From NCBI RefSeq assembly GCF_963966145.1, contig NC_091046.1, positions 21,948,001 to 22,012,000 on the forward strand: a stretch of DNA of 64,000 bases, in the 5' to 3' direction. Of the stretch, positions 22,851 to 33,147 are shown one piece after another (the stretch's first letter is position 1; each line of letters begins with the position of its first letter). The notes beneath the pieces are model-generated. The model did not search any database. It had not been told where the DNA came from and saw only the letters and a program-made list of their open reading frames with translations. Both the position numbers and the translations under genes were made by a program. This DNA comes from Tenebrio molitor. Taxonomy: Eukaryota > Arthropoda > Insecta > Coleoptera > Tenebrionidae.

Positions 22851-23012
22851 GAAGTCTGTTCTGTATCATAATTTTATTTCAAAAATTAAAAAAAAATCAC
22901 ATTATATTGTGAAAATCGCATCACCTATTTTCCTGTGGCAACGGCCGTTGCTATTGTTTTTACATTGAATATTTTTTGACTTTTTCACATTTCAATGTCA
23001 GATTTGATTTAT
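22848..23012 (+). repeat. copy of the 15875-16040 block
   Basis: Same landmarks, with a 24-bp insert near gaaaatcgcatcaccta. It is followed by two imperfect direct repeats of ttgcttagcgacacttcccg (about 23038 and 23157). Confidence 0.7.
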
Positions 23013-23259
23013 AAAAATAAAACAGTTCGGTAGGTATTGCTTAGCGACACTTCCCGGCACTAATACTGTTACAACTCACCTACCGGACTCAAATTGATAA
23101 TGTAATGGAACATCTACCGGACAATATAAAATTTAAAAAAAAACAGTCTGATAAGTGTTGCTTAGCGACACTTCCCGGCTCTGATACTGTTATAACTCAG
23201 TAGTTAAGTGAGGCCGATCTTGGCTCACTCAAGCGCGCGAAAATTTCAATTGTGTATTG

Positions 23260-23640
23260 ACCTGAAAAAGCGGTGGCCGATTCTGGCTCAATTGTGTAAG
23301 CTGTAAATATGAATAATTCGCGGTGCAAGATGTTTTATTTCATCATTCATTATGCGCTAAGAGTTGAAATGTAAAGTGGACGTCGATTCAAAGCGGTGAC
23401 CGATCTTGGCTCATTCGTCGGACGTGTAGTTGAAACATCGTTTCGAAGCGGTGGTCGATCTTGGCGCAGTCATCGTGTGTGCAGAAGTTTGCTTTCCTGT
23501 TGCGATGAAAAGTCGATTTCGATTCAAAGCGGTGGTCGATCTGTTGGCTTAGTCTTTGTGCGTGCGTGCAGGGGTTTGATTTCCTGTTAAAAAGTGAAAT
23601 CGAGTTCGATTTAAAGCGGTGGCCACGGTCTACTCGTATC
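23260..23640 (+). repeat. degenerate tandem repeats with aaagcggtggtcgatcttgg
   Basis: The core agcggtg(g/a)(c/t)cga recurs at 23269, 23392, 23447, 23528 and 23614, mostly with cttggct and gatttcgattcaa nearby. Spacing is irregular (55-123 bp). It lies immediately upstream of the truncated LINE and could be its 5' untranslated repeats or a separate satellite. Confidence 0.6.
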
Positions 23641-24723
23641 TCTTGGTTCAGTCATCGTGCGGGTAAAAGTTTGATTGGTGTTGAGTTGTGGTTTCAAGCG
23701 TTTGAGTCGGTCGTTGTAAAATGGATGTTGAAATTTGTTGTGGGGGCGCCTTGTAAAGTGAAGTTCGATGTTGGGTTCAACAGCAGCAGCAGCAGCAGCG
23801 GTGGCCTCATAAAATTGTGTGGGAGATTTCTTGTCATAAAAATGTGTGATGGACGTTCGGGAGATTTCTTGTTGTGTTACATGTTATTCTTTATAATTAG
23901 TAAAGAGAAGATGGTGTTCAACAAGAGAAAGAGGGAGAATGAGGAGAGCGATAGGAAGTGGGAAGAAAGCAAGATAGAAAGAGTGAGCGAGTTCAAGTAC
24001 CTAGGCTACATTTTCAACGAGAGAGCTACGGACAAGGCGCAAGTGAGAGAGGTAATGAGGAAGGCGAACAAGGTAGTTGGATGCGTGTGGGGAATAGGAG
24101 AGAGAAAGTGGGAAGGTGAGTTCGGGAGGAGAATCATGATGTTGGAGAGCATGGTAGAGAGCGTGCTGATGTACGGAGCAGAGATCCGGGGATGGAAGGA
24201 ACAGGAGGAGGTGGAGAGAGTGCAAGAGAAATATTTGAGATGGGTGCTAGGAGTGGACAGAGAAACACCAGGGTACATAGTGAGGGAAGAGTGCAAGAGG
24301 AGCAAGTTGAGAGTGAAAGCGGGAAAGAGAGCGGCAAAGTTCGAGGACAGAATGGGCGGTAGGGAAGAGTCTGAGTGCTACAATAGAGAAAAGAAAAAGA
24401 GCGCGGATGTGAAAGAGAGAGAGAATTACTGCAGGAGGAACGGATATGCCAGTGAGGAAGTGGAAAGAATGAGAGCGGAAGGAAACTGGATGAGCGCGGA
24501 GATGAGCGAGAAGGACAAAGACACGGACAAGCAAGAGAGAAGGGAGAGAATCAGAGAATCCAGGTACAACAGGGAGTATGAGAGATGCATGACAGAGGAT
24601 GTTCCGGTGTACCTGAGGAGAGAGAGCGCGAAAGAGAGGAAAATGATGGCGAGGTTTAGATGCGGGAACGAGGAAAGAGAGAGAGAACAGGTATTGGACG
24701 GAAGAGGAGGAGAGAAGGTGTAG
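23566..24723 (+). pseudogene. LINE reverse transcriptase C-terminal fragment
   Basis: The meaningful part starts near 23912 (MVFNKRKRENEESDRKWEES); upstream codons are read-through of the repeat. FKYLGYIFNERATDKAQVRE is the segment after the palm, and LMYGAEIRGWKEQEEVERVQ and YLRWVLGVDRETPGYIV follow as in many insect LINE polyproteins. The catalytic YxDD region is missing. The frame ends at 24723, but a zinc-knuckle-like CRMCREESETIEHMWSGC continues one frame over from about 24719, so a frameshift lies just before. Nonfunctional. Confidence 0.75.
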
Positions 24724-24985
24724 GATGTGCAGAGAGGAGAGTGAGACGATCGAGCACATGTGGAGCGGATGCAACGAAATGACAGGGGAGAAATATTGAG
24801 CGAAGACGGAATGGAGATAGGTTGGATGAAAAAGATATGGAAGAGGAGGGAAAGAATAGAAATACATATGGGTGGGGAATAGAAATAAAAATGTTACTTT
24901 TATAATTTTTGGAATTGTAATTTTTTATGTTTATATTGTAATCAGGAATCTGAAAGCCCGTAGGGCAAATAAAGCATATTGATTG
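23908..24985 (+). mobile_element. 5'-truncated LINE with short tail
   Basis: Only the C-terminal coding part and a 3' end (aagcccgtagggcaaataaa, then attgattgat) remain. G/A-rich codon use differs strongly from the AT-rich surroundings and from the R4-like LINE, so this is a different family. The clade is not resolved by eye. Confidence 0.75.
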
Positions 24986-24989
24986 ATAG

Positions 24990-25610
24990 TAAAGAAAAGA
25001 AATATGAGGTGTTACGAGTAGTTTTGGTTGTGTTGGATGTTGGAGGATTAGGAGAGTGGGATTAAATAAATCAGAATTTGTATGTAAATTTTTATTATAA
25101 AATGTTTACAATGTATTATGGCAATGTATGATGCATGGGGGCTCACTCACATGGTTGTAGGATGAGAGTTCGGAATCCCTCATGAATGTTCGTGTTATTC
25201 GGACGGATGGTGGTGGGAGAGAATAAGATTTTCTATATATTTTAAGGTTGGTTATAAGAATAATTAGTTTTTCGTAGACTCACATTCACTCAGCTACACT
25301 GTTATACACGGTGTAATCAAAACAGGCAGAAATATTTTAAGCCGTAAACCACCAACACATTTGAAGACGATTTGCATTGGCTGAAATTGCGAATTCAAAA
25401 ATTCAAAATTCATCTCATTCCGTACCATGGTCGACGCTAATGAAGAGCAAACGAAAGTGAAATGGTAAAAAAGCCTCAATGAAAACGATTACCACGACAC
25501 TGACACTGAATTCTGTCGGAAAAACGGACAAAACACTTTTACTTTTAACGTACACAGTAAATGCTGAAAATGTTGTTCTTGATGCGTGATACAGGCTTGT
25601 GCCCTGTCCC
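24990..25610. other. no gene recognised
   Basis: Contains a lone TIR-like tip, cacggtgtaatcaaaacagg at about 25308, with no partner seen. Nothing else recognisable. Confidence 0.4.
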
Positions 25611-25616
25611 TTCTGC

Positions 25617-26668
25617 CATTACCTCCTAAAGAACAAGGCCTGACGGCTGGCCCGAGACGTGTTTACTAGTAGTCATACCCGACTACTGCTTTTGCACGGA
25701 CGATCGCTGTATGCATGTATAGAAAATTTAATAAATGAGGATTTCCTGTAGAAACGGGGCTGCCAGTCTTGAACTGAACCCTCAGTCACACCCCATTCGA
25801 TTTTTTTGCAAAATGAAAAACGAAATTACAAAGCAAACCATTAAAAAACCAAATTTAAAATAATGTTATGACTCGAAAATTACTTGGGATTTAAAGGATA
25901 CACACTTGTCCGATATACAATTTTATAATTTGAAGGATTATGACTACATATGTGAAAAACAAATATCTTACGAAATCATAAATAATGCCAAGCTTACCTA
26001 CCTACAATAGTAATTATTATTTATTTGAAACGGTGTTCAGCTTCCTTTTTTATTTTTACCTAATCAATCGTTGGATTTTCCGCAATAATTTTTCAATAGA
26101 GTGTTTGTTGTACTAATGATGATTAATTTCAAAATAGTTTCGTCCGTATGATTTTCACAATTAATTAATATTGAGACAGTAATGTTCTGATTCGTGCAGA
26201 TGCCGGTAATTAAAAACTAAATTAATTACACTTTTTTTTTATTACCAATACTCAAAAATTTATTCTCATAACTTTTTAGTAGTTTGTTGAACAATGCATA
26301 GCTGTAGAGCATCTTCGACCATGTCTTTAAACACTTTATTATAATACACTCGGTATTAAACAATAATTACACCATCAAATACGAATCAGAATAACATAAC
26401 CTAACATCTTGCAAGTTGAAAACACCGTTCAAAACACTCATATTAATGGGTTTTTGACAAAAAGCACAAAATACAATAACGTAGGAATGTCCTACCAACA
26501 CACTTTTGCAAAACTAAACTGTAATAGCACGTACTATCTATGAAAATTCAAATAAAAAGCCGACTCTGAACGCGGCGACTGCCTTCATGTTATGACTACT
26601 AGCAAAGTGTCACGTGATGAACACGTCAGAGCACTCAGGCCTTGTTCTTTAGGAGGTAATGCTTCTGC
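25617..26668. repeat. pair of inverted repeats around a 0.9-kb spacer
   Basis: ttacctcctaaagaacaagg at 25619 and its complement near 26642-26661 form imperfect arms of about 65 bp that continue inward to ctagtagtcata. The spacer 25690-26580 has no gene I recognise. The right arm overlaps the transposase remnant. Confidence 0.65.
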
Positions 26669-26996
26669 GCCATTGATGGACTTCACGATCCAGTTAGTCG
26701 AATTTATCGACTGGCTATAGACCAGCTGCCCCCATAAAAAAATCACAAGTTTACAAGGATTTAAATCCGGAGATCTTGGCGGTACCCGCTGCGACGATCT
26801 TCCGTTCTTGGATGGAACTTTCCTGTTTCTCCAACGGTTGCACTGTGGAAGTACTCGTAAACGTTTTTGGATTAGGTACAACCCTGTCTGGAAACAGTTC
26901 ACAGTAGTCCCGGTGCATTATTTGCGCTTGGACCGCGTTTCCATCCGCTGCACCGAGCGCCATATCCGTTAATTCCACGTTTGTAAAATTTGGCAT
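26585..26996 (-). pseudogene. transposase remnant: HTH joined to DDE tail
   Basis: Two minus-strand frames overlap. The first (from 26996) begins MPNFTNVELTDMALGAADGN with ELFPDRVVPNPKTF, the N-terminal HTH seen in many insect Tc1/mariner-related transposases. The second (26902-26585) has PPRSPDLNPCKLVIFLWGQL, the 'SPDLNP' segment holding the second Asp of the DDE_3 domain, then INSTNWIVKSINGAE. Almost the whole catalytic core between them is deleted and a frameshift separates them. Nonfunctional. Confidence 0.75.
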
Positions 26997-27002
26997 TTTA
27001 TA

Positions 27003-27779
27003 GTTATTTAATAAACTAGTTAGTAAATGAAGGCGATTAATAATCGAAACTGTTTAAAGCACGAATGAGTGTAGCGAGTGAGTGCCTTTAATAGTTGAGA
27101 TTATTAATTGCCCATTAACAAACCAGTTATTTTTATTTGCCTACTATGTAACACAACATATGGCAACACCAAGGGGTAAAATTGCAAACTCCAACACCCC
27201 CCCTCAAGTTACAGCTGAGGTGTTGTCGGATTGAAATCCCAACCCAAGAATATATCTGTCATGATTTTCTTTGGGTAAGGCTTTCGTTAATAGATCTGCT
27301 ATCATTTTCTCGGTCGGTAGGTGCAGGATCTTGATGGGATATTTCTTCACTGTGTCGCGAATAAAATGGTATCTAACATCAATATGTTTCGATCTTGCAT
27401 GATAGACGTAATTTTCGATTAATCTTCCAGCACCTTGATTAGCGTTAAAAACCACAAGGTTGGCTGGTGATTGAAATCCCAATTCCTTGAGGTAACCAAT
27501 TAGAAAAACTGCTTCCTTGGATGCATCACTGAGTGCCATATATTCGGCTTCGGTAGACGATAATGCGACGGTTCGTTGTTTTCTGGATTCCCAGGAGAAA
27601 GCAGTGCCGAGAAGTATGAAAGTTGATTCCGTGTAAGATCTTCTGTCAATCTCGCAGTTTGCCCAGTCTGCGTCTACGTAGCAAGTTAAATTATCCTGAT
27701 TCTTCCTGTAGATGAGTTTCTTGTCGATGGTTCCTTTCAGATATCTAAGCAGATTGGCAGATAACCTGTATTTAATCAA
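27003..27779 (-). mobile_element. Ty1/copia 3' fragment
   Basis: Contains the RNase H end of pol, then a purine tract (minus strand gaggggggg, about 27208-27197) directly followed by TGTTGG at 27196, the usual start of a copia LTR. The LTR continues leftwards; its other end was not defined, so the left limit is approximate. Everything upstream of RNase H is missing, so this is a truncated copy. Confidence 0.8.
27204..27779 (-). pseudogene. copia-type RNase H domain
   Basis: 191 residues. Typical copia landmarks in order: YLKGTIDKKLIY, CYVDADWANCEIDRRSYT (first catalytic Asp region), KQRTVALSSTEAEYMALSDA (catalytic Glu), HIDVRYHFIRD and IADLLTKALP. The domain degrades the RNA strand of the hybrid during reverse transcription. 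The N-terminus is cut inside the usual reverse transcriptase/RNase H join; no integrase or gag is nearby. Confidence 0.88.
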
Positions 27780-29156
27780 AATTCAACAAATAAATTAACA
27801 AATTAAGTTAATGTAAAAGGTGTTCGAAGTGTCTATCATCGGCTTGTAAATATCCGCAGCAGCGACAGAATTCTTTCCACACTCTCCATAAATGAGGAGC
27901 ATGTCAGTCTTTTCGTCGTTATTGTAAAAACAATTTTGCGCGATTGTACTCTATTTGCTTGTTTACCACGTCTGTTTCCAAGACGGTATGCTGTGTTTAC
28001 TTGTTGCTAACAATAAACTCGACGGTAAGTAATTTTTGGTGTTCTAGAACGGCAAGTAAATTTATTCAAAATCAATCCATTTTTATAATAATTTTTATGT
28101 AGACAGAACATGAAGACAAGAAGTTGGGGCACTTTCTGGAAACTTATAGTCGGCTTTTCTTGCCGCTGCAATGAAATAACATTAGCAGACATCCCGCGAC
28201 ATTAGCATTGTCAACATTTTCATACCGCGAATTTTCTTTGTCTTCTTGATGACACATTGAAGTTGTCGGTTTCGAAAATTCTTTATTTGTGACGCCATGA
28301 TGAATTTTTCGGGCATATCCGCGTTCCACCACTGGACCTCAGGTTCTTTTAACCCTATAGCCGAATTCCACCACCAACGTTGACCATAGGGATTAAGGCG
28401 CTTTTGAGAAGTCGGGTTATTGACGTCCTAAGTAATTACGAACAAACTTAACTCTGTCCTTTTTTATTTAAACTGATACCTTAAAGGGTAGAAGTAAAAC
28501 AACAATTTCTAAAAAGTAGGTATACTAGTTTAAAAAATAGTCCTTCTCTGCACAATCTTATTTCGAAAAGAGTGGATAAGAAGATTTAGGCTCAGAAGTT
28601 TTTCGGTGGAGGAATTCGTCTATGGACTTAATCTGTACCCTTTAAAGACAATAGATAATGTCAGGTATAGTGGAGGAACTTGGTACAACCGAATTTTTCT
28701 TGCAAAGTGAATCTTGTTTAAACTCAGTCTTCACTTGTACTTGAAGACTTCCAGCATCCATGTCTTTTTAATCCAAGAACGTCCTCACCTTTATTAGCTA
28801 CCAATGTAGCTGAACTTCGAGGAAACGAGTGACTCTTAGTCCTAGCGTTCTCTGGATTTCTCAGAAATTGGGGCCGAACGCACCCCAAGTTTCTTCTACA
28901 ACATCTACTTTGTTTTCGGAATCACTAAGATCAGTCATTTTTCTGCCTCTTTTTAACACGACTGGCGATATTTGCACAAAAAAACTGCAATGGCGGTAAC
29001 TGCTTGCAGGTTGCCTTAGAAACGCGATACAAAAATCGACATTATCGCAACACGATGTGAAGGGTAACACGTATCGCATCCCGCCTATTCTAGATGTGAA
29101 TGTTTTGTAATGAATATTGAATTGCGCAAAAAAATCTCATAAGCATCACGAACGTT
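27780..29156. other. no confident gene
   Basis: Several short minus-strand frames (28332-28144, 28192-28007, 29079-28861) lack recognisable domains. It lies inside the long cyc intron. A small inverted pair, ttaaccctatag / catagggattaa, sits at 28349-28397. Confidence 0.4.
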
Positions 29157-29260
29157 AAGTACAATGTACCGATCTCAGACAATATTTGGAGTCGTCGCTG
29201 CGCTCCTTCTCCAAACAATTGTCTTCGATCGGTACATTGTCCTTACCGTTCTTTATACTT
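29157..29260. repeat. foldback element
   Basis: acaatgtaccgatc and agacaat pair with gattgtctt/gatcggtacattgt. The loop region is gagtcgtcgctgcgctcct. Confidence 0.7.
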
Positions 29261-29477
29261 AATATACTATTTCGAATTAACAAAAATTGTTTGCTTTTAC
29301 GTCAAAGAGACAGGACTAAGAACTATCGTGGATTCAGTTAGGTATAGTTATTTTCAAAATTTGAAATCAAAATATTGTTGCAATACGTATAATGGGTTGC
29401 GGCAAAAAGAAATTCTGAAGTACCCCTCTCGTGAATAACCCTGTAGTGATGTAGAATAAAATTCTAAGATCATAGTA

Positions 29478-29915
29478 CAGGGTGAGTGAAACTCCGATGT
29501 CTCAGCTCTATTCATCGATTTTTTCCCAAAAACATACCTATATTTTGGCATATTTAAAAAGAGCTAATTTTTCTGAACAAATTTTGTGAAGAAAAAAATT
29601 TGCTATCTTTTTCCGTTAAAAAATAATAAGCAAATTTGTAAATATCAAAAATTCGCAATCCTCATGATTTAAACAAGATAGCAAATTTTTTTTTTTACAA
29701 AAATTGTTCAGAAAAATTCTCTTTTTAAATATGCCAAAATATAGGTGTTTTTGGGAAAAAATTCGATGACGTCATTACTTTAAATATGGAAAAATATGCA
29801 AATTTGGTTTAAAATGGACCTTATTCAATCCCATTTAAGAACCTCTTTTCACATTTTTTCTATCGTCTTTCCTTTTCTTTTAATAGAACTGAGACACCGA
29901 GTTTCGCTCACCCTG
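29478..29915. mobile_element. 438-bp long-TIR MITE
   Basis: CAGGGTGAGTGAAACTC at 29478 and gagtttcgctcaccctg ending at 29915, TA on both sides. A second inner inverted pair (ttcccaaaaacatacctata and taggtgtttttgggaa) makes most of the element foldable. Confidence 0.85.
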
Positions 29916-30189
29916 TACATATATTTTTTGTGCCGATTTTCTCCAACATTAACTGCCAGTTTTCGATGGCCGGCCACTTGCATTGGATGAAACAACAGAA
30001 GATAAAGAAGAAGATGTTAGGAACAAGAGCACGAAGCTAATGTGGCAGTTTCAATTCAATAATTGTACTTTTCACTTTTGTGATAATTACTGTAAAAATG
30101 ATGAATAAAATCTTACTTGAATAATATGTGTGAGCGTATTTTATGACTCTATAAGATACGTTGCTATTGACGACGTGTCTTATAGAGAA

Positions 30190-30315
30190 TAGTTATTTAC
30201 ACTACGAGAGAGGAAGGTAAAGCTTTTGTTCACGCGAATTGCATGTTCGGCCACGACGCGCAGCGGAGTGGTCGATGCAATTCAAGTGAACAAAAGCGGC
30301 CTTACTCTCGAGTGC
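30190..30315. repeat. foldback element
   Basis: cgagagaggaaggtaa, gcttttgttcac and gaattgcat pair with gatgcaattcaagtgaacaa, gcggccttactctcg. The loop is gttcggccacgacgcgcagc ggagtgg. Confidence 0.7.
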
Positions 30316-30512
30316 TGTATTTGATTTTGTTCGATACCAGACATAACTCCTTAGAAAATGAGTCTGTAACTTTATATTCAAAATTTTAAATAAAATTAAA
30401 ATAAAATAAATAAATCACATTTATGGAGAGATCTGTTGCTATGGAAAAAAATAAAATACAAAATAAACAAAGTTTTGCATAGTCAATAAAGTGATTGTGC
30501 ACACCACGTTGT

Positions 30513-30976
30513 GGAAATGGATGATGAAGAATTCTGTGTTCCTGATGACGTCCTGGAAGAGGCAAGTGCCGCGAAGTACCAAATGGTGCCTACGAAATCA
30601 AAATTACGATACCAGAAAGAATTGGAAATATTTACACAATGGCAGACCGAGATCAAGGGAAAAGACGAAAGCAGCATCAGCGCGGTTATTCAATGTTGAA
30701 GAGTACACTGTTTGTATTTCAAAACGTTTATATCTCCAGGTATCCAGGTAAGAGGTTTTTTTAATAAGCTATTAGTTGTTTTAATATAATAAATTGTACA
30801 GGTTTAACAGTCTTACCTCCTTTTTGAAAACAAAATGTAGAAACTATCAGCCGAAAGAAGCTACAACTTCTTCGAGAAACGATGTTTGCAAGTTTTTACT
30901 GGAAGCGGCGGACCAAGAGTGGATCCTTCAGAAAGTTGTACTGATGATGGGCATATTCGGTGGCCGTCGTGATTAA
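30513..30976 (+). pseudogene. tyrosine recombinase (Crypton-like/DUF3504) fragment, two exons
   Basis: Exon-like block 1 (from ATG 30513) encodes MDDEEFCVPDDVLEEASAAK then VPTKSKLRYQKELEIFTQW, matching the N-terminus of insect tyrosine-recombinase-domain proteins (acidic start, then the core-binding helices). Block 2 (after a tttgtacag-like acceptor near 30802) encodes FLKTKCRNYQPKEATTSSRN and ILQKVVLMMGIFGGRRD, the usual entry into the catalytic domain with the first Arg region. It then breaks off near the MITE at 31002, so the catalytic R-H-R-Y set is incomplete. A transposon-derived gene piece; identity is by motif memory. Confidence 0.6.
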
Positions 30977-31001
30977 TTATGTAAAGTGATGAATTGTTAT
31001 A

Positions 31002-31531
31002 GAGTGAGTTTTTTTTAAGACTGGCCATAGGGTTTTACAAGCTACATTTTTCAACCCCCTGTTAACTTTTGTCCTCATGAAAGTATTCAACCCAGTTTTG
31101 TAGTAAAGTTGTGGGATATGATAATGTATTGAAACAATTTCAATTTAATAACCAGAATCAAGGAATAAGTTATAGCAAAAAGACATTTTTTGAATTCCGT
31201 TTGCTCTAATTTTAAATTTTCAGTAGGCTAAAATTTCACCTGACATTTGTAATTTTGATATGTAATTGATTATGTGATTGCTTAACTGCCTCTGGAGGCC
31301 ATTTTGAACATTTCATTTAATTTTTATTAAAGTAAAGAAACTTGTTATAACATAAATAATGAATCTATCGTTATAAAATGTAAAATATTAATGTTCACAC
31401 TATTTTTTGCAAATAACATTTTATTTGTAAATTGTCTATTACAACCATTTAGGTATTACAAATACAAAGTTAACAGGAGGTTGAAAAATTAGCATGTAAA
31501 ACCCTCTGGCCAGTCTTAAAAAAACGCACTG
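31002..31531. mobile_element. 530-bp long-TIR MITE
   Basis: aagactggccatagggtttt near 31016 and the complement (aaaaccctctggccagtctt) at 31498-31518. TIRs exceed 60 bp including the tip GAGTGAG/CAGTGCG. TA at 31000-31001 and 31532-31533. It directly abuts the next MITE. Confidence 0.85.
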
Positions 31532-31533
31532 TA

Positions 31534-31740
31534 TACGTTATTCACGTTGAATTGAACATTTCAAGGTCAAATAATTTAGCAAACAGTGACATACAGGTAA
31601 ATACCGTTCACGATGGATTGAGCATTGCTAAATTCGCATTATGGTGGTTAGCTGCATGTCACTATTTACAAAACATAATTACAGAGCCAAAAAATAAAAT
31701 TATTTGACCTTAAAATGTTCAACTCCACGTGAATAACGTT
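31534..31740. mobile_element. 207-bp MITE, copy also at 61020
   Basis: ACGTTATTCACGTTGAATTG near 31535 pairs with the complement ending at 31740; inner aaggtcaaataattt arms also pair. TA at 31532-31533 (shared with the preceding element) and 31741-31742. Internal text ctgcatgtcactatttac is conserved in the second copy. Confidence 0.85.
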
Positions 31741-31974
31741 TAGTTATTATTGGTATGTAATTATTTTCAATATACAAATTCTTTTTCATAAAATCGAATT
31801 TCAATTATGCGTGAGCGAAAGTGCGTGAGCGAAAGTGGAACCTTCACTCACTGGTAACCATGGATACAGACCCACTTTCTAGGGAGGTATCGAACAAAGC
31901 GTATTTTATGAGAAACATAAGGTGTGAGCTCAAATGCACCATAGAAACAGTATAAGATATTAGTGTTAGAAAAA

Positions 31975-32462
31975 ATAAATAATGTGTCCGTTATACAAAT
32001 TTTAATATTTTTTTGAGAAAATAATAATGTAAATGAGGGACATTTGTGTGATGATCTTTTATTACAGGTAAGGTAATTCTCTGTGTGAATCGATTTAAAT
32101 TGCTAAGGGACAATTTAAAAAAGTCTGAACTTGTTGAAGACAAGATCATGGATTACTAAAGTCAGAAAATTTTCAGGTTGGACCTGCGTCTTATTTTTTA
32201 ATATTTTTGTAAGAAAATAACATTTTCCCGAGAAGTTAATTAACTGGAATGAGCGATAACGAATTATTGACAATTAAAGTCAGCAATTAAAAAAAATGTG
32301 GAAGATTTTAATTTAGTTTTCTGTAGTGTTGAGTTTAATGTTCATTCAATGAAAATTGTTAATTAGCAATAAATTAATTGTTATGGTTTTTTTTGAATTT
32401 CTTTAAATTGTCTAAGTCACAGTCAGAGCAATCCTCACAATATTATAAATTTATTAACGTAC
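31975..32462. other. cyc intron, no repeat recognised
   Basis: AT-rich sequence directly downstream of the bHLH exon with no feature I can name. Confidence 0.4.
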
Positions 32463-32700
32463 CTGAAGTATAAGATGTTTTAATTCTTGATCAGATAAGA
32501 AGGATGGTTTATAATGACCTTCTGTATAAGAATGTACGGCTCCTCTTATTGTTTTCAAATGTTGAACTGCCATTCGAAGTACTGTTAATTTATCGAGCTT
32601 TCTAGACATTGCATGGCACATTGGAATCATCGCAGAAAGCTCAGTTATATAAGTATTCATTTTATCCCGACGACGTTTTTCAATTTCACTGTGATTCTGC
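32463..32700 (-). CDS. cyc: cycle, bHLH exon
   Basis: This 238-bp exon lies between an acceptor (32702-32701) and donor gtacgt (32462-32457). It encodes 79 residues after a split codon. The basic region reads HSEIEKRRRDKMNTYI, with the H, E and R residues that contact E-box DNA. The two helices and loop follow, ending near HLKTIRG. Then comes YKPSFLSDQELKHLILQ, the BMAL/CYCLE-specific link to PAS-A. The spacing and the wording of helix 2 (KLDKLTVLRMAVQHL) separate it from CLOCK, ARNT and other bHLH-PAS proteins. It reads cleanly into the next exon in phase 0. Function (dimerisation with CLOCK, DNA binding) follows from the family. Confidence 0.96.
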
Positions 32701-33147
32701 CTGTAAAAATTGAAATTACAATAATCACATTATGTTCTAACTAATCAAACACCGGATAAGTGATAACACGACGTTCAGCCGTATTGAAAAGGCGCTAAAG
32801 TGGAACTCCAAATACCACTCATCGTCAAGTTAATAAATAATGTTGAGACAAATTCTCTCATTCGTGAAAAAATTCTATACCTACTCGTATGTATGTTTTA
32901 TATGCTTACCCATTTAAATTAGCAATGTAATTTCTGTTTTGTCAAATTTCATTGTTTTCTGAAAATTAATCAGTTATAATAGCAGTTGTGTTTTTTTTTT
33001 GTTAGGGTTTATACTTTGGTACGGATCACAAAATATAGAAAATTGACATAGATTCTGGGGATTCAGTGAGGTAACCTTTCTCTACTTGTAGAGTATTATT
33101 CTTTACACTGTATTTTCACGAGAACTAATGCTCATTGTTGGTATAAA

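Larger units (their letters stand above)
29946..31972 (+). mobile_element. tyrosine-recombinase-derived repeat, copy 3, split by insertion
   Basis: 29951-30187 matches the last-exon part of copies 1 and 2 and 31898-31972 matches their right end. The 1.7 kb between them is inserted and begins with a foldback. ttttgttcgatacc at 30326 and ggtatcgaacaaa at 31886 form an inverted pair bounding much of the insert. The copy starts close to the second-exon boundary. Confidence 0.65.

Noticed and set aside
24001..24867. Long minus-strand ORFs (up to 206 residues, Ser/Leu/Pro-rich)
   Set aside because: They mirror the G/A-rich LINE coding strand; composition is a complement artefact and no domain is seen.
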